64,000 nucleotides of DNA, from the NCBI RefSeq assembly GCF_900113655.1, contig NZ_FOQF01000014.1:1-64000 (forward strand), read 5' to 3'. Shown in pieces: positions 1 through 8,025 of the stretch. Under the pieces are notes generated by a model that saw only the letters and a program-made list of their open reading frames with translations, did not search any database and was not told where the DNA came from. The stretch is from Pseudobutyrivibrio sp. OR37 (GTDB lineage Bacteria > Bacillota > Clostridia > Lachnospirales > Lachnospiraceae). Positions within the stretch are counted from its first letter, which is position 1; the number at the start of each line of letters is the position of its first letter. Both the position numbers and the translations under genes were made by a program.

Positions 1-230
1 CGTTTAGCGGAGTACTGGGTTCCGCAGGTGGGACAGAATCTACTGTGACATCTGAAAGGGACAAATTTAAGAGTGCCACATTTTGTACATCCGTACATGG
101 CACCACCAAAAGAAGGATTTCCACACTCGATCATCTTGTCTACATTTTCAATGACAGCTTGACGTGGATGTGTGGTCATCATAAATTCTTCGTAATTGTC
201 TAGGAATATTTCTTGAAGAATGTTACCCAT
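1..230 (-). CDS. IS91-like transposase, N-terminal zinc-binding part (cut by window edge)
   Basis: The reverse strand reads from an ATG at 228-230 through 76 codons without a stop and runs off the left edge. The segment carries paired cysteine knuckles, YGCTKCG and then RCHSRFCPTCG, preceded by a helix of the type EIFLDNYEEF. This is the pattern of the zinc-binding domain that opens IS91/IS801-type Y1/Y2 HUH transposases, which move by rolling-circle single-strand transfer. The catalytic HUH and tyrosine region would lie outside the window. The reading frame stays open upstream of the ATG until a TGA near 275, so a slightly earlier non-ATG start is possible. Whether the element is intact cannot be seen. 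Confidence 0.72.
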   Translation of the reverse strand, partial: MGNILQEIFLDNYEEFMMTTHPRQAVIENVDKMIECGNPSFGGAMYGCTKCGTLKFVPFRCHSRFCPTCGTQYSAK

Positions 231-265
231 AAGATAATTATAGAAGACTAGAACTAAGAGATAAA

Positions 266-295
266 CCCCCACCCCTCATGATTGAGGGGCAGGGG
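266..295. repeat. GC-rich hairpin beside the transposase gene
   Basis: CCCCTCA at 272-278 pairs perfectly with TGAGGGG at 283-289 across a 4-nt loop. Outer C-run 266-270 and G-run 292-295 extend the stem with a small bulge. It lies about 40 bp upstream of the transposase start. IS91-like elements carry subterminal hairpins at their ends, so this may mark the terminus of the element on this side; that assignment is inference. Confidence 0.55.
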
Positions 296-302
296 AGTTG
301 AG

Positions 303-321
303 TAGGCGTAGCCTATTTTTT
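303..321 (+). terminator. weak terminator-like hairpin
   Basis: TAGGC (303-307) pairs with GCCTA (311-315) around a 3-nt loop and is followed by six T residues. The five-pair stem is short, so it is a marginal intrinsic terminator, or part of the end of the mobile element just upstream. No plus-strand gene before it is visible in the window. Confidence 0.3.
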
Positions 322-425
322 ATACCATGGCCCAAATACTCATTCCTACTTAAGGTTACAGTATCCTAATAAGAATAGGCATAGATACCGCTGTGGAGCT
401 ATTCCTCTGTTCAGCTGTAAAATCA

Positions 426-713
426 AAAAAAGTATATACAAGCTACAAAAATATCAATTCAAAACCTTTTTCGGGAGAAAATGGCATAGATTCAGCTGTT
501 AAGGTATATATAGTGTGAACTTGTTCATATATATACTTTTTCACTCTCCAAAACAGCCAAAATCAGCTTAAAAAAGTATATATACAACAATCTTCACACA
601 ACATATACCAAGTCCCCCTTCAACAACCTCAAAACAAGCCATTTTTGGTATATATATATCAATTTTCACACACTATATACCGAGTCCATCAAACCACCCA
701 AAACCATCTCCTG
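426..713. repeat. degenerate tandem array with a 72-bp period
   Basis: Four units begin with a GTATATA core at 432, 504, 576 and 648, exactly 72 bp apart. A second core ending in TATATAC(C/T) recurs at about 537, 609 and 681, again 72 bp apart. Units 3 and 4 are the most alike (TTCACACA, then TATACC, then AGTCC). In unit 2, GTATATATA (504-512) plus TGAAC (516-520) can fold onto GTTCA (523-527) plus TATATATAC (528-536). Nothing here looks coding. It may be a decayed minisatellite or a set of protein-binding sites. Confidence 0.65.
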
Positions 714-717
714 CTCC

Positions 718-754
718 TACGTCCAATTAGCCCAATATCGGTGATTGAGACGTA
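718..754. repeat. inverted-repeat element TACGTC-N25-GACGTA, copy 1
   Basis: TACGTC (718-723) and GACGTA (749-754) are perfect complements separated by 25 bases. The same arrangement recurs exactly 177 bp downstream at 895-931, with a similar interior (ATATCGGTGATTGA here, ATATTCGATGAATA there). Function unknown. Confidence 0.5.
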
Positions 755-894
755 GCCCACATAGCCAGTGTGTATTATCTCAACAACATGTATGCTACAG
801 TGTCTTTTATCTGCAGGAAAAAGGATAAATTATATTCTATTTGCAAAATCAACAAGTCAGAAAGGGTAAGTCAAACCAAAGAAACGCAGGTATT

Positions 895-931
895 TACGTC
901 TAGGTGTATACATATTCGATGAATAGACGTA
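895..931. repeat. inverted-repeat element TACGTC-N25-GACGTA, copy 2
   Basis: This is the second copy of the element at 718-754, with identical arms and an identical 25-base interior length. A further shared 12-mer, TTATCTCAACAA, lies downstream of each copy (775-786 and 1023-1034). The rest of 755-1016 holds no gene or recognised site. Confidence 0.5.
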
Positions 932-1016
932 GTCCCTCAAAGTGATATGCCGCATGCCTGCTTTAATTCCACCATATCCGCTCACATCAGCGTAAAGCCA
1001 CATCCCCTATCACCTG

Positions 1017-1045
1017 TTGCCGTTATCTCAACAAATTGATATAAT
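1017..1045 (+). promoter_or_regulatory. promoter of the large surface-protein gene
   Basis: TTGCCG (-35, 1017-1022) and TATAAT (-10, 1040-1045) are 17 bp apart. TG at 1037-1038 adds an extended -10. The leader to the ATG at 1082 is about 30 nt and contains a strong AAGGAGG at 1068-1074. Confidence 0.75.
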
Positions 1046-1081
1046 TTTCTATGCTTATTTCAAGCACAAGGAGGATGTATT

Positions 1082-4000
1082 ATGAAAAAGGCAATTGGGC
1101 TGCTGGCACCAAGGCTATTATGCTTGGCGCTTATTTTTTGTCTAAGCACGCCTTCGGTTGCGTATGCCATGCAGGCACAACCGGCTTATCAGGCGCAGCT
1201 TAATCAGACAGATGCAGCAGAAATTAACGAAGGCGAAGGGCAAAAGTCAGATGATAAAAAGGGAGAATCATCAGAAGAGCCTTCACAATCAGGCGAAAAA
1301 GAGCCATCAGAATCAACAAATGAAAATCCGGCTCAAGCTCCAGGCGAAAACAAGCCAGGCGAAAACAATCCCGGCGAGAGCCAAACTGGTGAAAGCAAAC
1401 CAGACGAAGAAAAAACAGAAGAAAACAAAGAAAGTGATACAGATGAAAATCTAACAGACCCTTCCGAGGAAGAGGAACTTCTATTAGAAGAGCCAGCCGA
1501 AGAGGAGGAGCTTCTAGAGGATGCCAATCATGGTAAGGCCGGTGACAATATCACATGGTCATATGATGAAAGTACATACACTCTTTCATTTAAGGGAAGC
1601 GGCCGTATGTACGACTATAGCTACGGTAATAATCAACAAGCCGGTGCTCCATCTGATAGCAATGCACCATGGTACAATTACCATAAGGTAATGATAAGCG
1701 CTAATACATCTAGGGATATAAACATAGAGTTCTCGGATGATATTACTTACATAGGTTCTATGAGCTTTGTTAAATTCGGTATTCATTCAATGAAACTACC
1801 TGCAAAGCTAACGGGTATTGGTAAATATGCTTTTTCAGATGCTAGTGTAACTACCGGAAAAAACAATCCATTAGTGATACCTGGTACAGTAAAAAAAGTA
1901 GATGATTATAGTTTCTATAGAGCATCAATTTCATACATTGAATTTAAACCAGGCGTAAAGGAAATCGGCAAATCTGCTTTCAGTTGTGCTCACTTTGATG
2001 ATATTACTTGGAACGATGTATCGATAATAGGTGAAAACGCTTTTTGGTACGCAGGTATACATAATTTTACAGTCCCTGCAAAATGTACACTTGTTAAATC
2101 AGGGGGCTTTGGTAATATCAACGGTGCGAAAAAAGTTACATTTTTAGGCCAGCTCCCAACCTTAGAAAAAGATGCATTTAAATTGTGTTACGTAAATGCT
2201 TTTTACAATCCTAATGAGAAATCCTTTACAAAGGAAGCAATGGATAAAGCCTCTGAAACTTTTGAGGGTGTAACCTGGATTCCAAATGGACAAAAGGTTA
2301 GTAATAAGGCTGGTGACAATATCACATGGTCATTCGATGAAAAAACAGAAACATTGATTTTTTCAGGCTATGGTGACATGTATGATTATTCTCCAACAAA
2401 AGTATATCCATGGAATGATCGTCTAGGGTCATTCAAATCCGTAAAAATGGATGACAGAATTACATCTATTGGTGAGTATGCATTTTATAAGGCTCACGTA
2501 GGGAAGATTTTAGTGCTTCCTAAAAAGTTAAAGAAAATTGGAAAATATGCTTTTTATGATGCATATCTATCTGACGTTCAATTCCCCGAATCAGTGGAAG
2601 TGATAGATGATATGGCATTCTATAGTGTGGCATATATGAAAAATACCAATTCTTTTCCAAAGGGTGTAAAAAGAATTGGTAAAAAGGCTTTTTGGGATAC
2701 AGATTGGAGTGGAGAAATAAATCTCGATAGCATAGAGAGAATAGAAGACGAGGGACTTCATTTTAGCCAAAGCATTAAGCACCCTATAATAAACAATCAT
2801 TTTCCTAATACATTAAAGTACGTAGGAAATCGCGTTTTTTCTAATATTGATGCAAAATACAAAGACACAATATACCCTGATACAATTCAGCATTTAGGTG
2901 CTAACTGCTTGGCTTTCTCTGGGGGAGCAGAAGGTACATACACTGTTCCAAAAGGAATCACTTCATTAAGTGAAAATTTTATATTCGGTAGTAATTATAG
3001 CAAGCTTATAGTAGGTAAACAGGTAAAGCATCTAGGGGCAAGTGCTTTATATTCTGGTAAACTAAAAGAAGTAGTTTTTGAAGGAGATTTTCCTGCCTAT
3101 GATGGGATGGTCTTTAAGGAAGTAGACTACAATAATTTATTAACAATTTATTATTCTGCAGAAAATGAAACCTGGCAGGATGGTATTGCTGATGCAACAT
3201 ATGATGATCGATACATACAGTTTGTTCCAGTGACGAATGGAAAGCCTGTATCTGTGACATTTGTGGGGTATGATGGCAAAACAGTCATCAATAAAGTACA
3301 GGTTACAGCTGGACAGTCAGTGGCAGAGCCATCCGCTAAATTGGCTAATCTTGGAGGCTGGTATACAGAGGCCAAGGTTCAATGTGAATTGACTAAGTGG
3401 GATTTTACAAAGCCTGTTAATGCTAATATGAAACTATACGCTGGAAAGAGTTATACTGGCCATCGTGTATATTTTAAATCAAATGGTGGCTCACCTGTGA
3501 GCATGCAGACAGTCGCCGATGGTGGCCTTGTAAAAGAGCCAAAAGAACCTACAAAAAACAATGCTCGCTTTGATTATTGGAGTCCTAACAAAGCATTAAA
3601 TAAGGAATATTATTTTAAGAATAAAATAAAATCAGATTTGATTTTATATGCAAAATGGGATAGAAATCATACTAAAATAATTCATCATCTAGACATTGGC
3701 GGTTTTTCTTCAGGTACAACTTCACTATACGGTACAAAAAGCTTAGCTGACCTTTATAAGGATGATATTGCTGATTTGTCTAAAGAATACAAGGCAACCT
3801 TTAAGGGGTGGTATTATGATAAGGCATTTACAAAGCCGGTTCCTGGCAATTTAGTATTTGACTCAAGTAAGAATGAAACTTATGAAATATATGCAAAATG
3901 GGAGAAAACACTTGTTAAGGTAACCTTTAAATATAATGATGGTGTTACAAAAGATAAGGTTGTAACTGTTGGATATAAAGAGTGGATTGATTCTAAAGAC

Positions 4001-6364
4001 CTGAAGGCTCCACAAAGAAAGGGTTATCAATTTGCAGGTTGGTATGACGACGAAGCATGTACAACCTCGGTTGCTTTTGTATTTGAAAGTGATGCAGTTA
4101 AATATGCAAAATGGATTCCAAATAAGAACGGCGTATCATATTACGCTCTTCTCCCACATGGATACCGTAAATACCTTGGATATAATTCAATAGAAACGGG
4201 AAATAAATTATTTAAATCTGATGAAGAAATAATAAATGAAGTAGGTGATGATTATGTTGTAGAGGGTTGGTACTTCGATGAAGCATGTACTAAGCCTATT
4301 AGCAAATCTTACCTTGTTGATGAGAGTGTTAATGCATATGTAAAGCTGAAATTGAAAACATATACAGTTACCGCTGATCCTAAGAATGGAGAAAAGCCAT
4401 ATACAGCAGAATTAAGACTTGATGATAAGCTTCCATTTCCAATTCCTAAAAAGGAAGGCTATGAATTTACATATTGGCTATATCAGGATTCTACTGATAC
4501 CACTAAATGGTATTATACAGACAAACTTAACAGAGGCTTGATAAAATCGGGTTGTAAATTGATTGCCAGATATTCTCAGGAGAATATTCACAATACATCA
4601 ATCAGCATTTCAGGAATTAAGGATTACACATACACTGGATTTGCCATCACTCAGCCAGATTTAAAGGTAATGGATGGTAAGACAGTATTAACGCAGGGTG
4701 TTGATTACACATTAGCTTACAGCAAAAATGTAAATGCTGGTGAAGCACAGGTTATAATCAATTTTAAGGGAATGTATTCAGGCAAACAGGTTCACACCTT
4801 TATGATTAAGCAGGCTGATTTGGCAGAGGCCATCAAGGCAAAAACTCTTACCACAAATGAAGCCGATTTAATATATGCATCAAATGGTCGTGTTCAAAAG
4901 GCAACACCTAAGCTAATCCTTAAAACAGGCGAAAAGGCATATACACTTAAGAACACCATCAATTACACACTTGCTTATCCAAAGACAGATAAAAAGCAGC
5001 CGGATTATGATGCCAATGCTTTCAAGATACCAGGAGTTTACTACATAACAGTTAATGGTAAAGGTAATTTCAAAGGCACTATCAAAGTAAAACAGGAAAT
5101 TACAACAGATAAATTAGTAAGCAAAGTGACTATCGCAGGGCTTAAAGCCTACACCTATACAGGAAATTCTATCTGTCCAGATTTTACTATTAAATATGGC
5201 AAGGATACTGTTGCTACATCAAAAGATGGTGCATTCAAAAGCGATGTATTAGCTGTGGCCTATACAGATAATAAAGGGGTAGGAACAGCCACAATCAAGC
5301 TGACAGGAAAAGCTGGCAGTGGCTACAAGGGTACAAAATCATTTACCTTTAAAATCACTGGAACTCCTATATCAAAAGCCAAGGTGACAGGAATCACAAG
5401 TCAAATCTACGATTCAGAAGCAAAAGTACAGAGTGGCATAATACTTACAGTTGGTAAGGATGAGCTAAAGAACAACAAGGATTATACTGTATCTTATTCA
5501 AATAATATTAATAAGGGTACAGCGAAAATCCTCATCAGCGGAATAAATGGTTACACAGGCTCTATTACAAAAACATTTACTATAGCTGCTCATGATTTAT
5601 CCCAGGATGGAACTGTTACAGTAGATGCGACTGCACCATATCTTAAGAAGGGTGCAAAACCAGGGAATATCACTGTTAAGGCCTGTGGTCAGACGCTTGT
5701 AAATAACAGAGATTTTACTGTTACATATCTCAACAACAAAAAGGTTGGGGCTGAGGCAACAGTTCAAATTACAGGAAAGGGTAATTACAAGGGCTTGCTT
5801 AAAACTACATATAAGGTAGTACAAGGTGATTTTTCTAAATGCAAAGTAGTTGCCAATAATGTTAATTACAAGAATAAAGCTGGAAACTTCCAGACTACAG
5901 TTACTGTGTATGATGCTGAAGGTACCAAGCTTGCAGCAGGAGTTGATTATGAAAAAGCGTTTACTTACTCTGCATCATATAACTCAGCCGCTCTTGACCC
6001 TAAGAAAGATAAATGCCTATCTGGTACTCGCTATGTGACTGTAAAGCCAAAGGGAAATTTCTTTAGCGAAGGGGTTGAGGTAAAGGCCTCATATCGAATT
6101 TTGCCCCAAAATATTAAGAATATTAGCAATGCCAAATTTACAATTAGAGATTATACATATACTGGCAAGCAGATTGCACCATATATTCGTAATATAGTAG
6201 GAAAATACGGTAAAACTGATCTGACCCCAAGCATAGATTTTGTTGTCTCAGAATATGGCGAAAATACCAAGCTTGGAACGGGTTATGTAATCGTAAAAGG
6301 ACAAGGCGCATACACTGGCACCAAGAAGGTTACCTTCAAGATTACAAAAAGAGCTGTTAAGTAA
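1082..6364 (+). CDS. giant secreted surface protein with BspA-like LRR, InlB-like and Ig-like repeats
   Basis: This 1760-residue protein starts at an ATG preceded by AAGGAGG. Residues 1-29 are a signal peptide (hydrophobic core, then SVAYA). An acidic, low-complexity stretch with repeated GE(N/S) units (about 45-145) probably spans the cell wall. Two copies of an AGDNITWS(Y/F)DE module (near 150 and 408) each lead into BspA-type leucine-rich repeats. From about 720 to 1165 there are several Listeria/Bacteroides-type repeats marked by GWY..EAC and YAKW. From about 1170 to the end are repeated Ig-like modules with YTYTG at the start and NYKG or YTG near the end. No LPXTG or S-layer anchor is visible at the C-terminus, so attachment is unknown. 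Such proteins usually act in adhesion or host/substrate contact; the ligand cannot be read from the sequence. Confidence 0.88.
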   Translation: MKKAIGLLAPRLLCLALIFCLSTPSVAYAMQAQPAYQAQLNQTDAAEINEGEGQKSDDKKGESSEEPSQSGEKEPSESTNENPAQAPGENKPGENNPGESQTGESKPDEEKTEENKESDTDENLTDPSEEEELLLEEPAEEEELLEDANHGKAGDNITWSYDESTYTLSFKGSGRMYDYSYGNNQQAGAPSDSNAPWYNYHKVMISANTSRDINIEFSDDITYIGSMSFVKFGIHSMKLPAKLTGIGKYAFSDASVTTGKNNPLVIPGTVKKVDDYSFYRASISYIEFKPGVKEIGKSAFSCAHFDDITWNDVSIIGENAFWYAGIHNFTVPAKCTLVKSGGFGNINGAKKVTFLGQLPTLEKDAFKLCYVNAFYNPNEKSFTKEAMDKASETFEGVTWIPNGQKVSNKAGDNITWSFDEKTETLIFSGYGDMYDYSPTKVYPWNDRLGSFKSVKMDDRITSIGEYAFYKAHVGKILVLPKKLKKIGKYAFYDAYLSDVQFPESVEVIDDMAFYSVAYMKNTNSFPKGVKRIGKKAFWDTDWSGEINLDSIERIEDEGLHFSQSIKHPIINNHFPNTLKYVGNRVFSNIDAKYKDTIYPDTIQHLGANCLAFSGGAEGTYTVPKGITSLSENFIFGSNYSKLIVGKQVKHLGASALYSGKLKEVVFEGDFPAYDGMVFKEVDYNNLLTIYYSAENETWQDGIADATYDDRYIQFVPVTNGKPVSVTFVGYDGKTVINKVQVTAGQSVAEPSAKLANLGGWYTEAKVQCELTKWDFTKPVNANMKLYAGKSYTGHRVYFKSNGGSPVSMQTVADGGLVKEPKEPTKNNARFDYWSPNKALNKEYYFKNKIKSDLILYAKWDRNHTKIIHHLDIGGFSSGTTSLYGTKSLADLYKDDIADLSKEYKATFKGWYYDKAFTKPVPGNLVFDSSKNETYEIYAKWEKTLVKVTFKYNDGVTKDKVVTVGYKEWIDSKDLKAPQRKGYQFAGWYDDEACTTSVAFVFESDAVKYAKWIPNKNGVSYYALLPHGYRKYLGYNSIETGNKLFKSDEEIINEVGDDYVVEGWYFDEACTKPISKSYLVDESVNAYVKLKLKTYTVTADPKNGEKPYTAELRLDDKLPFPIPKKEGYEFTYWLYQDSTDTTKWYYTDKLNRGLIKSGCKLIARYSQENIHNTSISISGIKDYTYTGFAITQPDLKVMDGKTVLTQGVDYTLAYSKNVNAGEAQVIINFKGMYSGKQVHTFMIKQADLAEAIKAKTLTTNEADLIYASNGRVQKATPKLILKTGEKAYTLKNTINYTLAYPKTDKKQPDYDANAFKIPGVYYITVNGKGNFKGTIKVKQEITTDKLVSKVTIAGLKAYTYTGNSICPDFTIKYGKDTVATSKDGAFKSDVLAVAYTDNKGVGTATIKLTGKAGSGYKGTKSFTFKITGTPISKAKVTGITSQIYDSEAKVQSGIILTVGKDELKNNKDYTVSYSNNINKGTAKILISGINGYTGSITKTFTIAAHDLSQDGTVTVDATAPYLKKGAKPGNITVKACGQTLVNNRDFTVTYLNNKKVGAEATVQITGKGNYKGLLKTTYKVVQGDFSKCKVVANNVNYKNKAGNFQTTVTVYDAEGTKLAAGVDYEKAFTYSASYNSAALDPKKDKCLSGTRYVTVKPKGNFFSEGVEVKASYRILPQNIKNISNAKFTIRDYTYTGKQIAPYIRNIVGKYGKTDLTPSIDFVVSEYGENTKLGTGYVIVKGQGAYTGTKKVTFKITKRAVK

Positions 6365-6372
6365 TAATCGAA

Positions 6373-6401
6373 TTGATTTTATGCCTGTTCCATGATAAAA
6401 T
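6373..6401 (+). promoter_or_regulatory. promoter of the small membrane-protein gene
   Basis: TTGATT (6373-6378) and TAAAAT (6396-6401) are 17 bp apart, with TG at 6393-6394 forming an extended -10. There is no terminator between this promoter and the upstream gene, so read-through is possible. The leader holds a small GCTCC-AGG-GGAGC hairpin just before the ribosome site. Confidence 0.7.
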
Positions 6402-6452
6402 ATCACCTAGTTGTGGCTCCAGGGGAGCATTAGATATGGAGGATATATTTAT

Positions 6453-6950
6453 ATGAATACACTTGGAATTGTACTGCTAGTAATTGCAATCGTTCTTGTA
6501 GTTGCTATGGTAGTTTTATATTTCCTTGGCAAGCGTATGCAGACACGCCAGGACGAGCAGAAGGCACAGATGGATGCTGTTGCACAGCAGGTTTCAATGC
6601 TTATCATTGATAAAAAGCGTATGAAGCTTAAGGATGCAGGTCTTCCAGAGGCAGTTGTTGCTAACACACCTTGGTACGTTAGAGGCTCTAAGATACCTGT
6701 TGTTAAGGCAAAGGTAGGCCCACAGGTTATGACACTTATCTGTGATGCTCAGATTTTTGATGATATTCCTGTTAAAAAGGAAGTTAAGGCTACTGTTTCA
6801 GGTCTTTACATCACAAAGGTTAAGGGCTTACACGGTAAGGCAGAGCAGAAGGACACCAAGAAGAAAAAGGGCGGCTTAAGAGCATGGGCACTTAAGAAGC
6901 AGGCAGAGCTTAACGAACAGTCTTCTGATAAGTCTAACAAAAAGAAATAA
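6453..6950 (+). CDS. small single-pass membrane protein of unknown function
   Basis: The ATG at 6453 is chosen because GGAGG at 6438-6442 sits 10 nt before it; the frame is open further upstream but lacks a ribosome site there. The 165-residue product has one N-terminal membrane helix (about 4-25), a charged helix (KRMQTRQDEQKAQ), a compact middle region with the phrase TPWYVRGSKIPVVKAKVGP, and a lysine-rich tail ending in KSNKKK. The topology suggests an anchored protein with a cytoplasmic basic tail. I do not recognise a family. Confidence 0.8.
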   Translation: MNTLGIVLLVIAIVLVVAMVVLYFLGKRMQTRQDEQKAQMDAVAQQVSMLIIDKKRMKLKDAGLPEAVVANTPWYVRGSKIPVVKAKVGPQVMTLICDAQIFDDIPVKKEVKATVSGLYITKVKGLHGKAEQKDTKKKKGGLRAWALKKQAELNEQSSDKSNKKK

Positions 6951-6965
6951 TATCGAATTATTACA

Positions 6966-7002
6966 TACGTCAGCGACAGAAATGTCGTTGGCGTATTTTT
7001 TT
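6966..7002 (+). terminator. intrinsic terminator
   Basis: TACGTCAGCGACA (6966-6978) pairs with TGTCGTTGGCGTA (6983-6995) over 13 positions, two of them G-T, with a GAAA loop, followed by seven T residues. It closes the gene ending at 6950. Confidence 0.9.
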
Positions 7003-7044
7003 ACACACAAAACTCAAAATAGTCACACAATTTATACTAACAAG

Positions 7045-7053
7045 TGCTAGAAT
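7045..7053 (+). promoter_or_regulatory. extended -10 promoter of the VanW-like gene
   Basis: TGCTAGAAT is an extended -10 element with no convincing -35 in front. It lies 31 bp before the start codon, after the strong terminator at 6966-7002, so a promoter is needed here. Confidence 0.5.
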
Positions 7054-7084
7054 AATACACAGAATAATATATTTAGGAGGAATT

Positions 7085-7948
7085 ATGGAAACACGAGTAG
7101 GTATTAGAAAGCTTTTTTTAGCAATGTTAGTATTTTCGATGGCGTTTTTGTTTGTTCCAGGAATGAAGGCGGAGGCTGCATCAAATGATGAGCTACAGGC
7201 TGTAGCAAAAATCTTTGATGCCAATTATTATGCAATAGCATATCCAGATGTTGCTGCAAGAGGCAACGGAAGCCCTCTATACCTGCTTAACCATTATCTA
7301 TACCATGGTGTAAATGAAGGTAGAAATGCCAGCGCTACCTTTAATGCCACAGATTACAAAAATAGATATCCTGATTTAGCTGCACTTTACGGTGACAATA
7401 TGCTTGCATATGCAGTTCATTACAGTATGGCAGGCGCTGCCGAAGGTAGAGATGGAACTCCAGCAGCAGGCGTGGTAGATGTGGTTCCACCTACAAATGT
7501 GAAGCTTTTAGGTGTGTACTGTACAGAATATGATGCTGCGGCTCCAAGAGGTAGCAATATCGCCACCGCAGCAAAAAAGATTGGCGTAAAGGTATTGGCT
7601 CCAGGACAGACCTTCTCCGCTTCAAATAGCATCGGTCCACGTACATCTGCAAATGGCTTTGTAGAGGCTCCTGTTTTCATCGCAAAGCAGCATGCCATGG
7701 GCTTAGGCGGAGGCGTATGCCAGGTATCATCAACTATCTATGCATCTACCAAAATGGCAGGCTTGAAGGTATCTGAAAGACATCCTCATTCACTTCCAGT
7801 GTATTATTTGCCAGAAGGATGGGATGCTACAATTTCATGGGGCTCATTAGATTTGAAATTTGCAAATCCTTATGATTCAAATATGTTGGTGTGCGTAACT
7901 GCTGATGCAGGAAAACTGACAGCGGCGTTATATTTGGAAAATTATTAA
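7085..7948 (+). CDS. secreted VanW-family protein with N-terminal repeats
   Basis: AGGAGG at 7075-7080 fixes the ATG. The 287-residue protein has a signal peptide (about 1-32, ending KAEAA). Next come two short repeats of the form (Y/F)...YPD(V/L)....G......HY...G..EGR (about 44-78 and 83-121), a motif common in clostridial wall proteins. The rest is a VanW-like domain (about 138-285) with the hallmark GGGVCQVSSTIY, then ERHPHSLPVYYLPEG and a C-terminal strand cluster. VanW proteins are linked to glycopeptide-resistance loci and wall biology, but their biochemical role is not established. It has its own promoter, so it is probably a single-gene unit. Confidence 0.85.
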   Translation: METRVGIRKLFLAMLVFSMAFLFVPGMKAEAASNDELQAVAKIFDANYYAIAYPDVAARGNGSPLYLLNHYLYHGVNEGRNASATFNATDYKNRYPDLAALYGDNMLAYAVHYSMAGAAEGRDGTPAAGVVDVVPPTNVKLLGVYCTEYDAAAPRGSNIATAAKKIGVKVLAPGQTFSASNSIGPRTSANGFVEAPVFIAKQHAMGLGGGVCQVSSTIYASTKMAGLKVSERHPHSLPVYYLPEGWDATISWGSLDLKFANPYDSNMLVCVTADAGKLTAALYLENY

Positions 7949-7978
7949 AAAATACAAGTAGATACATAACGGAATTCA

Positions 7979-7987
7979 TGCTATAAT
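7979..7987 (+). promoter_or_regulatory. extended -10 promoter of the GGDEF gene
   Basis: TGCTATAAT carries a consensus -10 with the TG extension. The -35 region is poor (TAGATA at 17 bp). The TTG start codon follows 38 bp downstream. Confidence 0.65.
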
Positions 7988-8025
7988 CACACTAGTTTTG
8001 TGTTTTTATAGAGGGGATAGTATTT

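Noticed and set aside
426-713. CRISPR or plasmid-type iteron origin
   Set aside because: The 72-bp units have no unique spacers and no replication initiator gene is near; the pattern is reported only as a periodic array.
6403-6414. 12-base match TCACCTAGTTGT, also at 44392-44403, as a shared regulatory site
   Set aside because: Many 12-base coincidences are expected by chance in 64 kb, and the two contexts differ.
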